A stretch of DNA of 22,265 bases from Lactobacillus mulieris (GCF_007095465.1 NZ_SDGL01000018.1:1-22265), one strand, 5' to 3'. Shown: positions 1 to 6,732, counted from the stretch's first letter. Numbers and translations are program-made. The notes: generated by a model not told the origin, from the letters alone.

Positions 1-5
1 AGGAA

Positions 6-14
6 CTCCTTTTT
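6..14 (-). promoter_or_regulatory. Ribosome-binding site for a gene off the left edge
   Basis: Read on the minus strand this is AAAAAGGAG, a strong Shine-Dalgarno sequence. With usual spacing the start codon would fall just beyond position 1, so a leftward gene probably begins outside the window. A 17-codon open frame from an ATG at 51 also runs off the edge, but its own upstream bases place AAGG directly against the ATG, so it is a poorer candidate start. Confidence 0.4.
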
Positions 15-78
15 CTAATGTTTTAAGAAATAAATTTAAGGAATTATTCATCCTTACACAAACTATTTTACAGTCTCG

Positions 79-102
79 AAAGTCTTGACATATCAGGACT
101 TT
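79..102. promoter_or_regulatory. Imperfect dyad, possible operator of the leftward gene
   Basis: The arms are AAAGTC and GACTTT. One mismatch follows, then TGA/TCA around a four-base centre. A possible minus-strand -10 (TAAAAT, 70 to 65) lies just downstream, so the dyad covers the -35 area of the presumed leftward gene. It has no U-tract, so an operator is more likely than a terminator. Assignment is inference. Confidence 0.3.
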
Positions 103-153
103 AGAAAAAATATTTTTTATCAATCTTGTAATAATTTGGACAATTAAGAACTA

Positions 154-185
154 TTTCATTAAGAAATTATTTCTCATGTTATAAT
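154..185 (+). promoter_or_regulatory. Promoter with extended -10
   Basis: A perfect extended -10, TGTTATAAT, lies at 177-185 on the plus strand. The -35 is weak (around TTTCAT, 154-159). Transcription would begin near 192 and run into the strong terminator at 361-394 with no credible coding frame between them. Confidence 0.5.
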
Positions 186-191
186 AAAGTT

Positions 192-394
192 ATTAAAAGA
201 GAGCATACTTACACATAATAAGGGCTGATTTATCAGTCGGGTTCCAACTGCCTTCACGTTTTGCTAGTGTAAACATGGAAAGAACACCCCGTATGTACTC
301 CAACATTGTTGAAGTGACGATACATAAGCAATATCGCTTCTTGGTCGTGGGAAAGGCCAAAATAAAAAGCATCACTTACGTGGTGCTTTTTATT
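192..394 (+). ncRNA. Candidate structured non-coding RNA of about 200 nt
   Basis: The segment lies between an extended -10 promoter and a 15-bp terminator hairpin and holds no convincing gene on either strand. It can form several local helices: CTGA/TCAG (225-236), TTACAC with GTGTAA (209-214 with 268-273), TATGTA with TACATA enclosing a CAAC-ATT-GTTG hairpin (about 294-326), and TTGGTC with GGCCAA near 340-360. The base composition is richer in GC than its surroundings. I could not match it to a known family. Its length fits 6S-like RNAs, but I see no long closing stem that would support that name. Confidence 0.4.
361..394. terminator. Strong terminator hairpin
   Basis: AATAAAAAGCATCAC pairs with GTGGTGCTTTTTATT around a TTAC loop, giving 15 pairs with one G-U wobble. 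The T-rich 3' arm fits plus-strand termination. The A-rich 5' arm would also let it work on the minus strand. Confidence 0.75.
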
Positions 395-397
395 TAC

Positions 398-426
398 TTT
401 CAAAAAAATGGTAGTTGCTGTATAAT
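398..426 (+). promoter_or_regulatory. Promoter of the antitoxin RNA
   Basis: A consensus TATAAT lies at 421-426 with a weak -35 upstream. The terminator hairpin starts only 23 bases downstream, so the transcript must be very short. That is the layout expected for RNAII of Fst-type loci. Confidence 0.55.
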
Positions 427-435
427 TTAATTATC

Positions 436-451
436 AAATCAGAAGCAAAAA
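436..451. repeat. Direct repeat copy in the antitoxin RNA
   Basis: This 16-base sequence, AAATCAGAAGCAAAAA, is identical to 612-627. It corresponds to the DR elements through which RNAI and RNAII interact in Fst systems. Confidence 0.75.
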
Positions 452-478
452 AGACAGCTGTTGCAGCAGCTGTCTTTT
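449..478. terminator. Bidirectional terminator shared by toxin and antitoxin RNAs
   Basis: AAAAGACAGCTG and CAGCTGTCTTTT form a perfect 12-bp stem with a 6-base loop. It has T-rich sequence on both sides: GATTTTT on the plus strand and six T on the minus strand. The convergent toxin and antitoxin transcripts would both end here, making the loop a second region of complementarity. Confidence 0.85.
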
Positions 479-519
479 GATTTTTAATTGTTTACTCAAT
501 GCTCATGTTTTTTATTTTT

Positions 520-624
520 CTAGGTTTTACGCAACTCAAAGAACTCATCGAGCAAGTGAGAAGAATATTGCAACGTAATTCCAACTACGATAGGGGCAAT
601 TACAAATTCCAAAATCAGAAGCAA
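520..624 (-). CDS. Fst/Ldr-family type I toxin peptide
   Basis: A 34-residue hydrophobic peptide with one membrane span and a charged tail. The core EFVIAPIVVGITLQ (residues 6-19) and the later LLDE (24-27) resemble the pAD1 Fst pattern of an LVIAPI-VGLVLE core followed by a charged tail. Fst-family peptides insert into the membrane and damage the cell. The start is a TTG at 624, chosen because AAGGAGGG lies at 632-639 with a 7-nt gap. A longer frame runs upstream, but it has no comparable ribosome-binding site and would put the APIVVG core deep inside a much longer protein. The start codon lies inside the 612-627 repeat, so the antisense RNA would cover it. CTCC and CCCCGG stretches in the leader can pair with GGAG and CGGG and may also mask the ribosome site. 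Transcription ends at the shared hairpin 449-478. Confidence 0.8.
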   Translation of the reverse strand: MLLILEFVIAPIVVGITLQYSSHLLDEFFELRKT

Positions 625-627
625 AAA
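612..627. repeat. Direct repeat copy over the toxin start codon
   Basis: The second copy of AAATCAGAAGCAAAAA. On the minus strand it reads TTTTTGCTTCTGATTT and includes the toxin TTG start at 624-622, so duplex formation with the antitoxin RNA would block initiation. Confidence 0.75.
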
Positions 628-679
628 CGAACCCTCCTTTCTCCGGGGCTCTTGGAGTGGAAATGTAAACCCGAAAAAT

Positions 680-688
680 ATTTTAACA
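680..688 (-). promoter_or_regulatory. Extended -10 of the toxin mRNA
   Basis: The minus strand reads TGTTAAAAT, an extended -10. It predicts a start near 673, a leader of about 48 nt and a toxin mRNA of roughly 225 nt, close to the size of pAD1 RNAI. Confidence 0.5.
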
Positions 689-758
689 GAAGAAAAGAGG
701 TACTGTATAGGTATCTCTTTTCTTTTGGTATTTGGAATTATCCAACAAGTAGCTTTTT

Positions 759-801
759 TATAAAAATACACAACCCTTGCAAAGCACAAGAATTGTGTAT
801 T
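759..801 (-). terminator. Terminator of the membrane-protein gene
   Basis: AATACACAA (765-773) and TTGTGTATT (793-801) pair, with CTTG/CAAG extending the stem inside. On the minus strand it is followed by a T-rich stretch. It lies 34 bases beyond the stop codon at 835. Confidence 0.7.
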
Positions 802-834
802 ATCAATCATTTAAAAATGTATGGTATCTAATTA

Positions 835-1311
835 TTACAAACTTTCAATTTTTATTCCAACATCATTACCTAGATGTTTTTTCAATGTTGCTATCACATC
901 TTCCATTCCCTTAGCAAAACGAATGTAATAGACGTGACCCTTACTTTGCAGCTCCATTACAACGTAGCTCTTATTACTAGTTAGTGGGGCATTAATTAAT
1001 GTAATTTGATCCAAATCTGAATATTTAATAGTTCTTCTAACATAGCCACTAATGACAATTCGTTTTTCACCTAAACCACTTACTCCATCCATTATCGACA
1101 TTACCAAAAAGACTGCTAATAAAACTGGTGCGCCTGCTTGAGTAATATCAATAAAGTTCCAAGAAATGGACACATAGACAAAAACAACTGCCCAAATAAT
1201 TGAAGAAACACGGTAGCGGCCCGGGTAATCAACAACTGCTTGCCAATACCAGCTGTAAATAATATAGCCAATAATCAATAAGTCAAAGAGAACATAAAAT
1301 AAGCTAGTCAT
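835..1311 (-). CDS. Conserved-type membrane protein with cytoplasmic C-terminal domain
   Basis: A 158-residue protein that I do not recognise by name. Three hydrophobic stretches (about residues 4-22, 36-53 and 58-76) form a membrane domain. A soluble tail of about 80 residues (roughly 80-158) alternates short beta-like segments such as KRIVISGYVRR and YVVMELQSKGHVYYIRFAKG and ends in an amphipathic helix. That pattern resembles small bacterial PH-like domains attached to membrane helices, but this is only a fold impression. The start is ATG with AAGGTG upstream. It is transcribed alone from a promoter that overlaps the divergent sirtuin promoter and ends at the hairpin 765-801. Confidence 0.75.
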   Translation of the reverse strand: MTSLFYVLFDLLIIGYIIYSWYWQAVVDYPGRYRVSSIIWAVVFVYVSISWNFIDITQAGAPVLLAVFLVMSIMDGVSGLGEKRIVISGYVRRTIKYSDLDQITLINAPLTSNKSYVVMELQSKGHVYYIRFAKGMEDVIATLKKHLGNDVGIKIESL

Positions 1312-1339
1312 AAAATCACCTTCCGTTCCTTTAAATTAT

Positions 1340-1365
1340 ATTATAACAAACTAATGCATTATAAT
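1340..1365. promoter_or_regulatory. Overlapping divergent promoters
   Basis: The minus strand has an extended -10, TGTTATAAT (1348 to 1340), for the membrane-protein gene. The plus strand has TATAAT at 1360-1365 for the sirtuin. The -35 region of the minus promoter overlaps the -10 of the plus promoter, so the two probably compete. Confidence 0.55.
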
Positions 1366-1398
1366 TTAGTTAGATGTTTACTTTAAGAAGGTACAAAA

Positions 1399-2094
1399 AT
1401 GCAAGAAAATATGCAAGACTTAAAAAACGATTTAAGCAAAGCTCAACATATTGTTTTTTTGACTGGTGCAGGTGTTTCTACCCATTCAAATATTCCTGAT
1501 TACCGATCTAAATCAGGTATTTATAATGGAAGCACTATCCCACCTGAAATCATTTTAAGTGAGGACACACTCTATCATCGACCTAACTTATTTTATCAAT
1601 TTGTTATGAATAATATGTATTTTCCAAAGGCCCAGCCTAACTTTATTCATAAAAAAATCGCCGATATTTGCAATAAAAAGGGAACTCTAATTACTCAAAA
1701 TATTGATTGCTTAGATACTAAAGCCGGCAATAAACATGTGATAGAATTTCATGGAAATTTATATGATATATATTGTACTAAGTGTTTGCAAACTCTTGAT
1801 TTCAAAACTTATCAAAAATCCTATAAACATTATTGTGGTGGTATTATTAGACCGAATATCGTTTTATATGGAGAAGGGATTGATGAGCAAAAGCTAACAA
1901 AATCTATTTCAAATATCCAAAAAGCCGACTTAATCATCATTATTGGAACTAGCTTTGTAGTATATCCTTTTGCTGGTTTATTAGCTTATCGACAAAAAGA
2001 TACTCCAGTTTGGGCAATTAATAAAACTAAAATAGATGCTCCAAGCATCAGACAAATAACCGGTGATGCCTTAACTATTTTAAAAGACTTGTAA
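1399..2094 (+). CDS. Sir2-family NAD-dependent protein deacylase
   Basis: A 231-residue sirtuin, which removes acyl groups from lysine using NAD+ in the cytoplasm. Visible signatures are GAGVS (23-27) followed by NIPDYRS, TQNID (99-103), the catalytic His in FHGN (H118), GTSFVVYP and a C-terminal INKT. The zinc module is unusual: CTKC (C126, C129) is followed by KHYCGG, where the usual fourth Cys position holds Lys143. Only C146, and perhaps H144, are available as further ligands. The length matches compact bacterial sirtuins. The start is ATG with AAGAAGG upstream. No macrodomain or lipoyl-ligase partner is adjacent. The 3' end overlaps the convergent DUF488 gene by 20 bases with no terminator between them. 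Confidence 0.9.
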   Translation: MQENMQDLKNDLSKAQHIVFLTGAGVSTHSNIPDYRSKSGIYNGSTIPPEIILSEDTLYHRPNLFYQFVMNNMYFPKAQPNFIHKKIADICNKKGTLITQNIDCLDTKAGNKHVIEFHGNLYDIYCTKCLQTLDFKTYQKSYKHYCGGIIRPNIVLYGEGIDEQKLTKSISNIQKADLIIIIGTSFVVYPFAGLLAYRQKDTPVWAINKTKIDAPSIRQITGDALTILKDL

Positions 2095-2437
2095 AATACT
2101 CTTTCAAAATTACCGCCTGATTATGGAGAGGATCTTTAGCACCGTATAAAAATATAACATCACCTTTTTTTAACTTTTCAGAAACTAATTCTACAAAAGA
2201 CTTTGTTTCTGAATTTGCTTTAATTTCAGCAAGATATTTTGTTTTAAATTCCGGAAATTTTTGGGGATCGTGATTAAACCACTTACGTAACTCATTGCTT
2301 GGACCCATTTCCTTAGCCCAAAGATCTAAATCAGCTTTGACTTTGCTAATGCCTCTAGGCCACAAGCGATCTACTAAAACTCGGAAGCCCTTTTCTTGTT
2401 CATGACTATAAATTCGAACCAATTTTATTTCAGACAT
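2075..2437 (-). CDS. DUF488 family protein (YeaO-like)
   Basis: A 120-residue small soluble protein. The stretch FRVLVDRLWPRGISK (residues 18-32) is the DUF488 hallmark. It is followed by LWAKEMGPSNELRKWF and NHDPQKFPEF, also typical, and LYGAKDPLHNQA near the C-terminus. Members are widespread and short; no reaction is firmly established. The gene is convergent with the sirtuin and overlaps its stop by 20 bases. It is divergent from the DNA glycosylase across a 53-base gap that must hold both promoters. The start is ATG with AAGAAG upstream. Confidence 0.9.
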   Translation of the reverse strand: MSEIKLVRIYSHEQEKGFRVLVDRLWPRGISKVKADLDLWAKEMGPSNELRKWFNHDPQKFPEFKTKYLAEIKANSETKSFVELVSEKLKKGDVIFLYGAKDPLHNQAVILKEYFTSLLK

Positions 2438-2490
2438 TAAAATAACTTCTTTCCAAAAATTGTATTTATTATTTGTTATAGCAGGTATTT

Positions 2491-3132
2491 ATGAATTATC
2501 AAAACTTTTTTCAAAATCGTCCTACAACTGAAATTGCCCAAGATTTGTTAGGAAGAACATTAACATATGAAAATAATGGCGAAATTTTAGGCGGATTAAT
2601 CGTCGAAACAGAAGCCTACCTTGGTCCTAAAGATTATGCCGCCCACTCATATAACGGACGAAGAAGCCAAGCTAATGAGGGCCTATATTGTCCCGGAGGA
2701 TACTTATATATCTATGCCCAAAGACAATATTTCTTCTTCGATATTGCTACCCAAGAACGAGACAATCCTGAAGGTGTCTTAGTTAGAGCTATAGAACCTA
2801 CACTTGGAATTGAAACCATGATTAAAAATCGTGCCGGTAAAACAGGTCCTTTAATCACTAATGGACCCGCAAAAATGATGCAAGCATTCGGCGTTACAAG
2901 TCGAAAATGGGATTTACACCCAATTAATCAGACACCATTTTCTGTTGACCTGACAAGTAGAAGACCTATAAAAAACGTCATTGCTGCACCACGAATCGGT
3001 GTCCGGCAAGATGATGATTGGTCAAAACGTCCATTACGCTTTTATGTCGCTGGCAATCCCTACGTTTCTGATATGAAGAAAACAAAATTAGAAAAAAATA
3101 ATGGTTGGGAGTTGACAAAAAATAAAATTTAA
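2491..3132 (+). CDS. Alkyladenine (3-methyladenine) DNA glycosylase, AAG/MPG family
   Basis: A 213-residue base-excision repair enzyme of the AAG/MPG fold, expected to remove alkylated or deaminated purines. The motif VETEAYLGPKDYAAHS (residues 38-53) contains the residues that match human AAG Glu125 (E41), Tyr127 (Y43) and His136 (H52), and VLVRAIEP matches the Arg182 region. The intercalation segment is altered. Where human AAG has YVYIIYGMYF, this protein has YIYAQRQYFFFD (73-84), so the position of the base-flipping Tyr162 appears to be Arg78 and that of Asn169 appears to be Asp84. Alignment is by eye. The ribosome site (AGCAGG) is weak. The promoter for the lysine riboswitch leader lies in its last codons. 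Confidence 0.88.
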   Translation: MNYQNFFQNRPTTEIAQDLLGRTLTYENNGEILGGLIVETEAYLGPKDYAAHSYNGRRSQANEGLYCPGGYLYIYAQRQYFFFDIATQERDNPEGVLVRAIEPTLGIETMIKNRAGKTGPLITNGPAKMMQAFGVTSRKWDLHPINQTPFSVDLTSRRPIKNVIAAPRIGVRQDDDWSKRPLRFYVAGNPYVSDMKKTKLEKNNGWELTKNKI

Positions 3133-3138
3133 TATAAG
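3112..3138 (+). promoter_or_regulatory. Promoter of the lysine-riboswitch leader
   Basis: A consensus -35 TTGACA (3112-3117) lies inside the end of the glycosylase gene. TATAAG (3133-3138) follows after a short 15-base spacer. Transcription would start about 3145, a little before the aptamer. Confidence 0.5.
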
Positions 3139-3165
3139 CTTAAGCACAGTTAAATAAATAATCCA

Positions 3166-3330
3166 ATGCAATAGAGGTTGCGGCAAATCACAAAAATTCT
3201 GGAGTTCACGTAGACTTTGAAGGAATCATAAGGATTGTCGCCGAAATGGATAGATAGACGTGCTATCTATCTGTTGGGCTATAAGAGAATATCTTGTAGA
3301 CTGTCCTGGTAGTCCCCAGGGAGCGCTATA
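3166..3330 (+). ncRNA. Lysine riboswitch (L box) aptamer
   Basis: The conserved L-box segments appear in order: AGAGGTTGCGGC (3173-3184), GTAGACTTTGAAGG, GTCGCCGAAAT (3237-3247), GTTGGGCT (3273-3280), GACTGTC (3299-3305) and GGGAGCGCTAT (3319-3329). P1 is formed by ATAG (3171-3174) with CTAT (3325-3328). Arms such as ATAGATAG...CTATCTAT (3250-3271) and CCTGG...CCAGG (3305-3320) close side helices. Lysine riboswitches sense intracellular L-lysine and repress lysine uptake or synthesis genes. Here the aptamer is followed by an intrinsic terminator, so lysine should cause premature termination before the ABC transporter genes. Confidence 0.9.
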
Positions 3331-3361
3331 TGATTTGGTAACTATTACTGATGATTTCACC

Positions 3362-3394
3362 CCTATTGTTTTTGAATAAGCAATAGGATTTTTT
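3362..3394 (+). terminator. Riboswitch-controlled terminator
   Basis: CCTATTG (3362-3368) pairs with CAATAGG (3381-3387), followed by TTTTTT (3389-3394). The 5' strand of the riboswitch P1 helix, CAATAG at 3169-3174, is identical to the 3' arm of this hairpin. It could pair with CTATTG (3363-3368) instead and prevent termination when P1 is not held by lysine. Confidence 0.85.
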
Positions 3395-3448
3395 ATTGCT
3401 CTTTATTGTATTGGCTTTAGTTGATTAATTATTTGGAGGTTTTATCAA

Positions 3449-5053
3449 GTGAAGTCAAAAAATACTTGGCTAGTAATTCTAGCATTTTTAATGGCATCAA
3501 TTGGATTTTTTGGAAATAACACTCAAGAAGTCCAAGCTGCTAAAGATAATGGTGTTTTGAGAATTGGGATGGAAGCTAACTATCCCCCATATAACTGGAC
3601 CCAAACTACCAGCGCAAATGGAGCTATTCCGATTGAAGGCTCTAAAACTTACGCAAATGGGTATGATGTTCAAATCGCTAAGCTAATTGGTAAAAAGTTA
3701 GGTAAAAAAGTTGTTGCCGTAAAAACCGAATGGGATGGTCTTTTACCTGCATTAACCAGTGGCAAGATTGACTTAATTATCGCTGGTATGAGTCCAACAG
3801 CCGAAAGAAGAAAGGCGATTAACTTCTCAGAGCCTTACAGAAAATCAACTTTTGTTGTCATCACTAAAAAGACTAGCAAGTACGCTAACGCTACTAGTTT
3901 AGATGACTTCAAAGGCGCTAAATTAACTGCTCAACAAGGTACTTTACACTACGATTTAATTAAGCAATTAAAAGGTGCCATTCGTGAAAATGCAATGAAA
4001 GACTTTGCAGCAATGCGTCAAAGCTTGATTTCTGGCACAATTGATGGTTATGTTGCTGAAGATATTGAAGCTCAAAGTTTCAAGAGTGTCTACCCAGACT
4101 CAACTTCAATTAACATTAGCAAGATGAAAGGTTTCCATGTTTCTGCTAGTGATAGCGAAACATCTATCGGTGTTAAAAAAGGAAACGATAAGCTTTTAGC
4201 ACAAGTTAATGCTGCTTTAGCTACTATTTCTAATAAAAAGCGGGATCAATTAATGGCTACCGCCGTTAAAGAGCAACCTACTACCGATAATGATAAGAAG
4301 ACCAACTGGTTTGTTTCTACTTGGAACACCTATGGTTCAATGATTCTTGCCGGTGTTGGAATGACACTTTTGCTTGCCTTAGTTGGTACTATTGCAGGTT
4401 TCTTTATCGGTTTAGTTGTCGGAGTTATTAGAACTATTCCTACTCCAACTTCCCTACTCAACCGCTGGTTATTAAAAGTTGTTAACTTCTTACTCTCTGT
4501 TTATGTTGAAGTCTTCCGTGGAACTCCTATGATGGTTCAAGCAGCTGTTATTTACTACGGAATCGCTCAATTCTGGCACCTTAACTTAAATAGAACAGTT
4601 GCTGCTTTAATAATTGTTTCTATTAATACTGGTGCCTACCTTGCCGAAGTTATCCGTGGTGGTATCATGGCAACTCCTAAGGGACAATTTGAAGCTGCAA
4701 GCGCCCTTGGTATGAGTCATAATCAAAGAATGTGGAATATTATCTTGCCACAAGCAATTAAAAACTGTTTACCATCAATCACTAATGAATTTATCGTAAA
4801 CATTAAGGATACGTCAGTATTAAGTATTATTTCTGTTTCAGAATTATTCTTTGTTGGTTCAACAATTGCCAGTCAAAGTTTCGAATTCTTCCAAACTTAC
4901 TTGATGATTTCAGCAATTTACTTAATGCTTACTTTCTCAATTACTAGAATTTTCAACTTAATTGAAAAGAAACTACAAGGTCCTAAAAATTACAATCTAA
5001 TGGCCAACCAAGTTCAAGTTGGTACCCCTGAAGAACAAGGAGGAAACAAGTAA
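3449..5053 (+). CDS. Amino-acid ABC transporter, fused substrate-binding and permease protein, probably lysine
   Basis: A 534-residue fusion. Residues 1-31 are a signal peptide ending VQAA. Residues about 35-270 form a polar amino-acid binding domain ([32 protein letters not shown]). From about 293 comes a His/Glu/Gln/Arg-type permease with the EAA loop [12 protein letters not shown]. Similar fusions are usually called GlnP, but the lysine riboswitch directly upstream indicates lysine as the likely substrate. The start is GTG at 3449, placed by GGAGG at 3435-3439. There is no lipobox Cys, so the binding domain is tethered through the permease. The stop overlaps the ATPase start by one base (TAATG), so the two are translationally coupled. 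Substrate assignment is inference from regulation. Confidence 0.92.
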   Translation: MKSKNTWLVILAFLMASIGFFGNNTQEVQAAKDNGVLRIGMEANYPPYNWTQTTSANGAIPIEGSKTYANGYDVQIAKLIGKKLGKKVVAVKTEWDGLLPALTSGKIDLIIAGMSPTAERRKAINFSEPYRKSTFVVITKKTSKYANATSLDDFKGAKLTAQQGTLHYDLIKQLKGAIRENAMKDFAAMRQSLISGTIDGYVAEDIEAQSFKSVYPDSTSINISKMKGFHVSASDSETSIGVKKGNDKLLAQVNAALATISNKKRDQLMATAVKEQPTTDNDKKTNWFVSTWNTYGSMILAGVGMTLLLALVGTIAGFFIGLVVGVIRTIPTPTSLLNRWLLKVVNFLLSVYVEVFRGTPMMVQAAVIYYGIAQFWHLNLNRTVAALIIVSINTGAYLAEVIRGGIMATPKGQFEAASALGMSHNQRMWNIILPQAIKNCLPSITNEFIVNIKDTSVLSIISVSELFFVGSTIASQSFEFFQTYLMISAIYLMLTFSITRIFNLIEKKLQGPKNYNLMANQVQVGTPEEQGGNK

Positions 5054-5799
5054 TGAGTGAAAATATCATCAGCGTTAATCACTTACAAAAAAGTTATGGT
5101 GATCACCAAGTTTTGCGTGATATTACCTTTGATGTAAAAAAAGGTGAAATTGTTTCAATCATCGGTCCTTCTGGTGGCGGTAAGTCAACCATGCTTAGAT
5201 GTATCAACTTACTTGAAGAACCAACTGATGGTGAAATTAACTTCAATGGTAGTGACATTACCAAGCCTGGCTTCAATCGCAATGATTACCGTTCTAAAGT
5301 AGGAATGGTATTCCAACAATTTGACTTATTCGAAAACAAAAACGTTTTGCAAAACTGTATGATTGGACAAGAATTAGTCTTAAAGCGTTCAAAAGAAGAA
5401 GCCAAAAAAATTGCTTTAGAAAACTTGAAGAAAGTTGGTATGGATCCATTCGTTGATGCTAAGCCTAAGCAATTATCTGGTGGGCAACAACAAAGAGTAG
5501 CAATTGCCCGGGCAATATCTATGAATCCCGATGTTTTACTCTTTGATGAACCAACCAGTGCCCTTGACCCCGAAATGGTTGGGGAAGTTCTTGATGTTAT
5601 GCAAAAGCTAGCAACAACTGGTTTAACAATGATTATTGTTACTCACGAAATGGCCTTTGCTAAACACGTTTCTGATAAGGTTATCTTTATGAGTGATGGT
5701 GTGATTACTGAACAAGGTAGTCCTGAAGATATTTTTGATCATCCTCAAGCAGAAAAAACGCAAAAGTTCTTACGTAACTTTAGAAAAGAAGACATTTAG
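5053..5799 (+). CDS. Amino-acid ABC transporter ATPase
   Basis: A 248-residue cytoplasmic ATPase that powers the permease encoded just upstream. It shows Walker [10 protein letters not shown] (about 38-46), the Q-loop FQQFDLF, the signature [14 protein letters not shown] (about 140), Walker [14 protein letters not shown] and the switch His in VTHE. The length and the spacing of these motifs are those of the GlnQ/HisP polar amino-acid class. Ribosome site AAGGAGG lies inside the end of the upstream gene. The pair forms a complete importer under the lysine riboswitch and ends at the hairpin 5815-5849. Confidence 0.95.
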   Translation: MSENIISVNHLQKSYGDHQVLRDITFDVKKGEIVSIIGPSGGGKSTMLRCINLLEEPTDGEINFNGSDITKPGFNRNDYRSKVGMVFQQFDLFENKNVLQNCMIGQELVLKRSKEEAKKIALENLKKVGMDPFVDAKPKQLSGGQQQRVAIARAISMNPDVLLFDEPTSALDPEMVGEVLDVMQKLATTGLTMIIVTHEMAFAKHVSDKVIFMSDGVITEQGSPEDIFDHPQAEKTQKFLRNFRKEDI

Positions 5800-5814
5800 T
5801 AAAAGATGATATAG

Positions 5815-5852
5815 AAATAGCTATCCCTGCAAATTAGGGATAGCTATTTTTT
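5815..5852. terminator. Bidirectional terminator between ABC operon and rgg
   Basis: AAATAGCTATCCCT (5815-5828) and AGGGATAGCTATTT (5836-5849) form a perfect 14-bp stem with a 7-base loop and a T-run on the plus strand. The rgg stop codon lies within that T-run, so both convergent genes end in this element. Confidence 0.9.
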
Positions 5853-6699
5853 ATCCTTCGAGAAATTCTGACATATGCTGTGCGTAGGTTTCCATTCCTA
5901 GCCACGCACAAATTTCGATTGCTTTTTGGCAATTTTTTAAATACTTTGTAGCATTCGAACTTTTATATAGAGCCATATTTTTATAGAAAATAATATTATT
6001 TTTATAAAAGACTAAATCGGGAGAACTTGGAATTGCATCAGCTATTGTTACCAACATATCTATTCCTTCATATTCTCCAATCTTAAGTTTTAAGAACAGA
6101 TTATTACAAATAATTCCTAAAAGGATTCTCTTAAGCTCTTTAGAAAATGGTGGTTTATATTCTTTTAAAATATCCTGAACAATCAAATTAACACTAAAAC
6201 AATCGTACAAAGGCATTAAGTTACAAAAAAGCGTTAATTTTTCTTCATTCCAATTCGGAAAATTGAAAACTTTTTCTCTGAGTTGTTCCCGTAGTTTCCA
6301 ATTTACTGGTTCAGTTGAACTTTTATCAATTTCAAGATATCCACGAGCAATTAGTATCTGCTCTTTTTTTACTTCTTCAGGTAAAAGACTTCTTTCTATC
6401 AAGTTAGGGATTTTTTTAAGTGAATCTTTATCGCCATTATAATGAGCAGCCACTATCATTTCATGAAAAAGATTAAGCTGCTTGGCCAAATCTTGAGAAT
6501 CAAACATTCCAAAAAAATCACTTAATCGGATATTGTTTCTTTTTAGCAGTTCAATCAAATCTTCAGCTGATACCCGATGAGAGCCTTTTTCAATCTTACA
6601 GTAGTAAGATGGGCTAATTACATCAGAAGCAAATTCTTTACGTGTTTTGCCTTGTTCGAGGCGAAACTTTTGTAACAACTCTCCAATTTTCATCATCAT
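5851..6699 (-). CDS. rgg: Rgg/GadR/MutR-family transcriptional regulator
   Basis: A 282-residue regulator. An N-terminal XRE-type helix-turn-helix spans about residues 5-60 (IGELLQKFRLEQGKTRKEFA, then SPSYYCKIEKGSHRVSAEDL). A long helical repeat domain follows, as in Rgg proteins that bind short peptides. The size is typical for the family. Three consecutive ATG codons lie at the start; the GGGGG upstream fits the second or third better, so the true start may be 6696 or 6693. A plausible promoter (TTGTAC, 16 bases, TACTAA) lies at 6760-6733, directly after the terminator of the micropeptide transcript. The neighbouring micropeptides and MFS gene are the natural targets and ligands, by analogy with peptide-sensing Rgg proteins of streptococci. 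That link is inference. Confidence 0.92.
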   Translation of the reverse strand: MMMKIGELLQKFRLEQGKTRKEFASDVISPSYYCKIEKGSHRVSAEDLIELLKRNNIRLSDFFGMFDSQDLAKQLNLFHEMIVAAHYNGDKDSLKKIPNLIERSLLPEEVKKEQILIARGYLEIDKSSTEPVNWKLREQLREKVFNFPNWNEEKLTLFCNLMPLYDCFSVNLIVQDILKEYKPPFSKELKRILLGIICNNLFLKLKIGEYEGIDMLVTIADAIPSSPDLVFYKNNIIFYKNMALYKSSNATKYLKNCQKAIEICAWLGMETYAQHMSEFLEG

Positions 6700-6732
6700 T
6701 CCCCCATTTTTAGGAGTAATGATAATTGGAAT

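Larger units (their letters stand above)
432..485 (+). ncRNA. Antitoxin RNA (RNAII-like) of the Fst-type locus
   Basis: The predicted transcript runs from just after the TATAAT box to the U-tract after the hairpin at 449-478, about 55 nt. It contains AAATCAGAAGCAAAAA (436-451), which is repeated at 612-627 over the toxin start codon. Because the toxin mRNA is read from the other strand, this RNA is complementary to the toxin's translation start as well as to the shared terminator loop. This is the two-site antisense arrangement known from the pAD1 par locus. The transcript ends are inferred from promoter and terminator only. Confidence 0.65.

Noticed and set aside
1..51. Partial gene starting at ATG 51 on the minus strand
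   Set aside because: AAGG touches the ATG with no spacing, and a much better ribosome site lies at 14 to 6, so the true gene start is probably outside the window.
193..375. 60-codon minus-strand frame over the candidate RNA
   Set aside because: It has no ribosome site, and its 5' end falls in the terminator hairpin; the plus-strand promoter-terminator pair explains the segment better.
192..394. Naming the candidate RNA 6S RNA
   Set aside because: The length fits, but I could not find a long closing stem with a central bubble, so the name is not supported.
520..810. 96-residue minus-strand protein starting at 810
   Set aside because: Only the last 34 residues look like a protein family (Fst). 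The GGAGGG ribosome site and the repeat over the TTG at 624 support the short form, and the 5' part crosses the terminator of the neighbouring gene.
499..831. 110-codon plus-strand frame across the toxin region
   Set aside because: It has no ribosome site or domain, and its composition is explained as the antisense of the toxin gene and a terminator.
3449..5799. Glutamine transporter as the primary call for the ABC genes
   Set aside because: The domain order alone would suggest it, but the lysine riboswitch directly upstream is stronger evidence for lysine.
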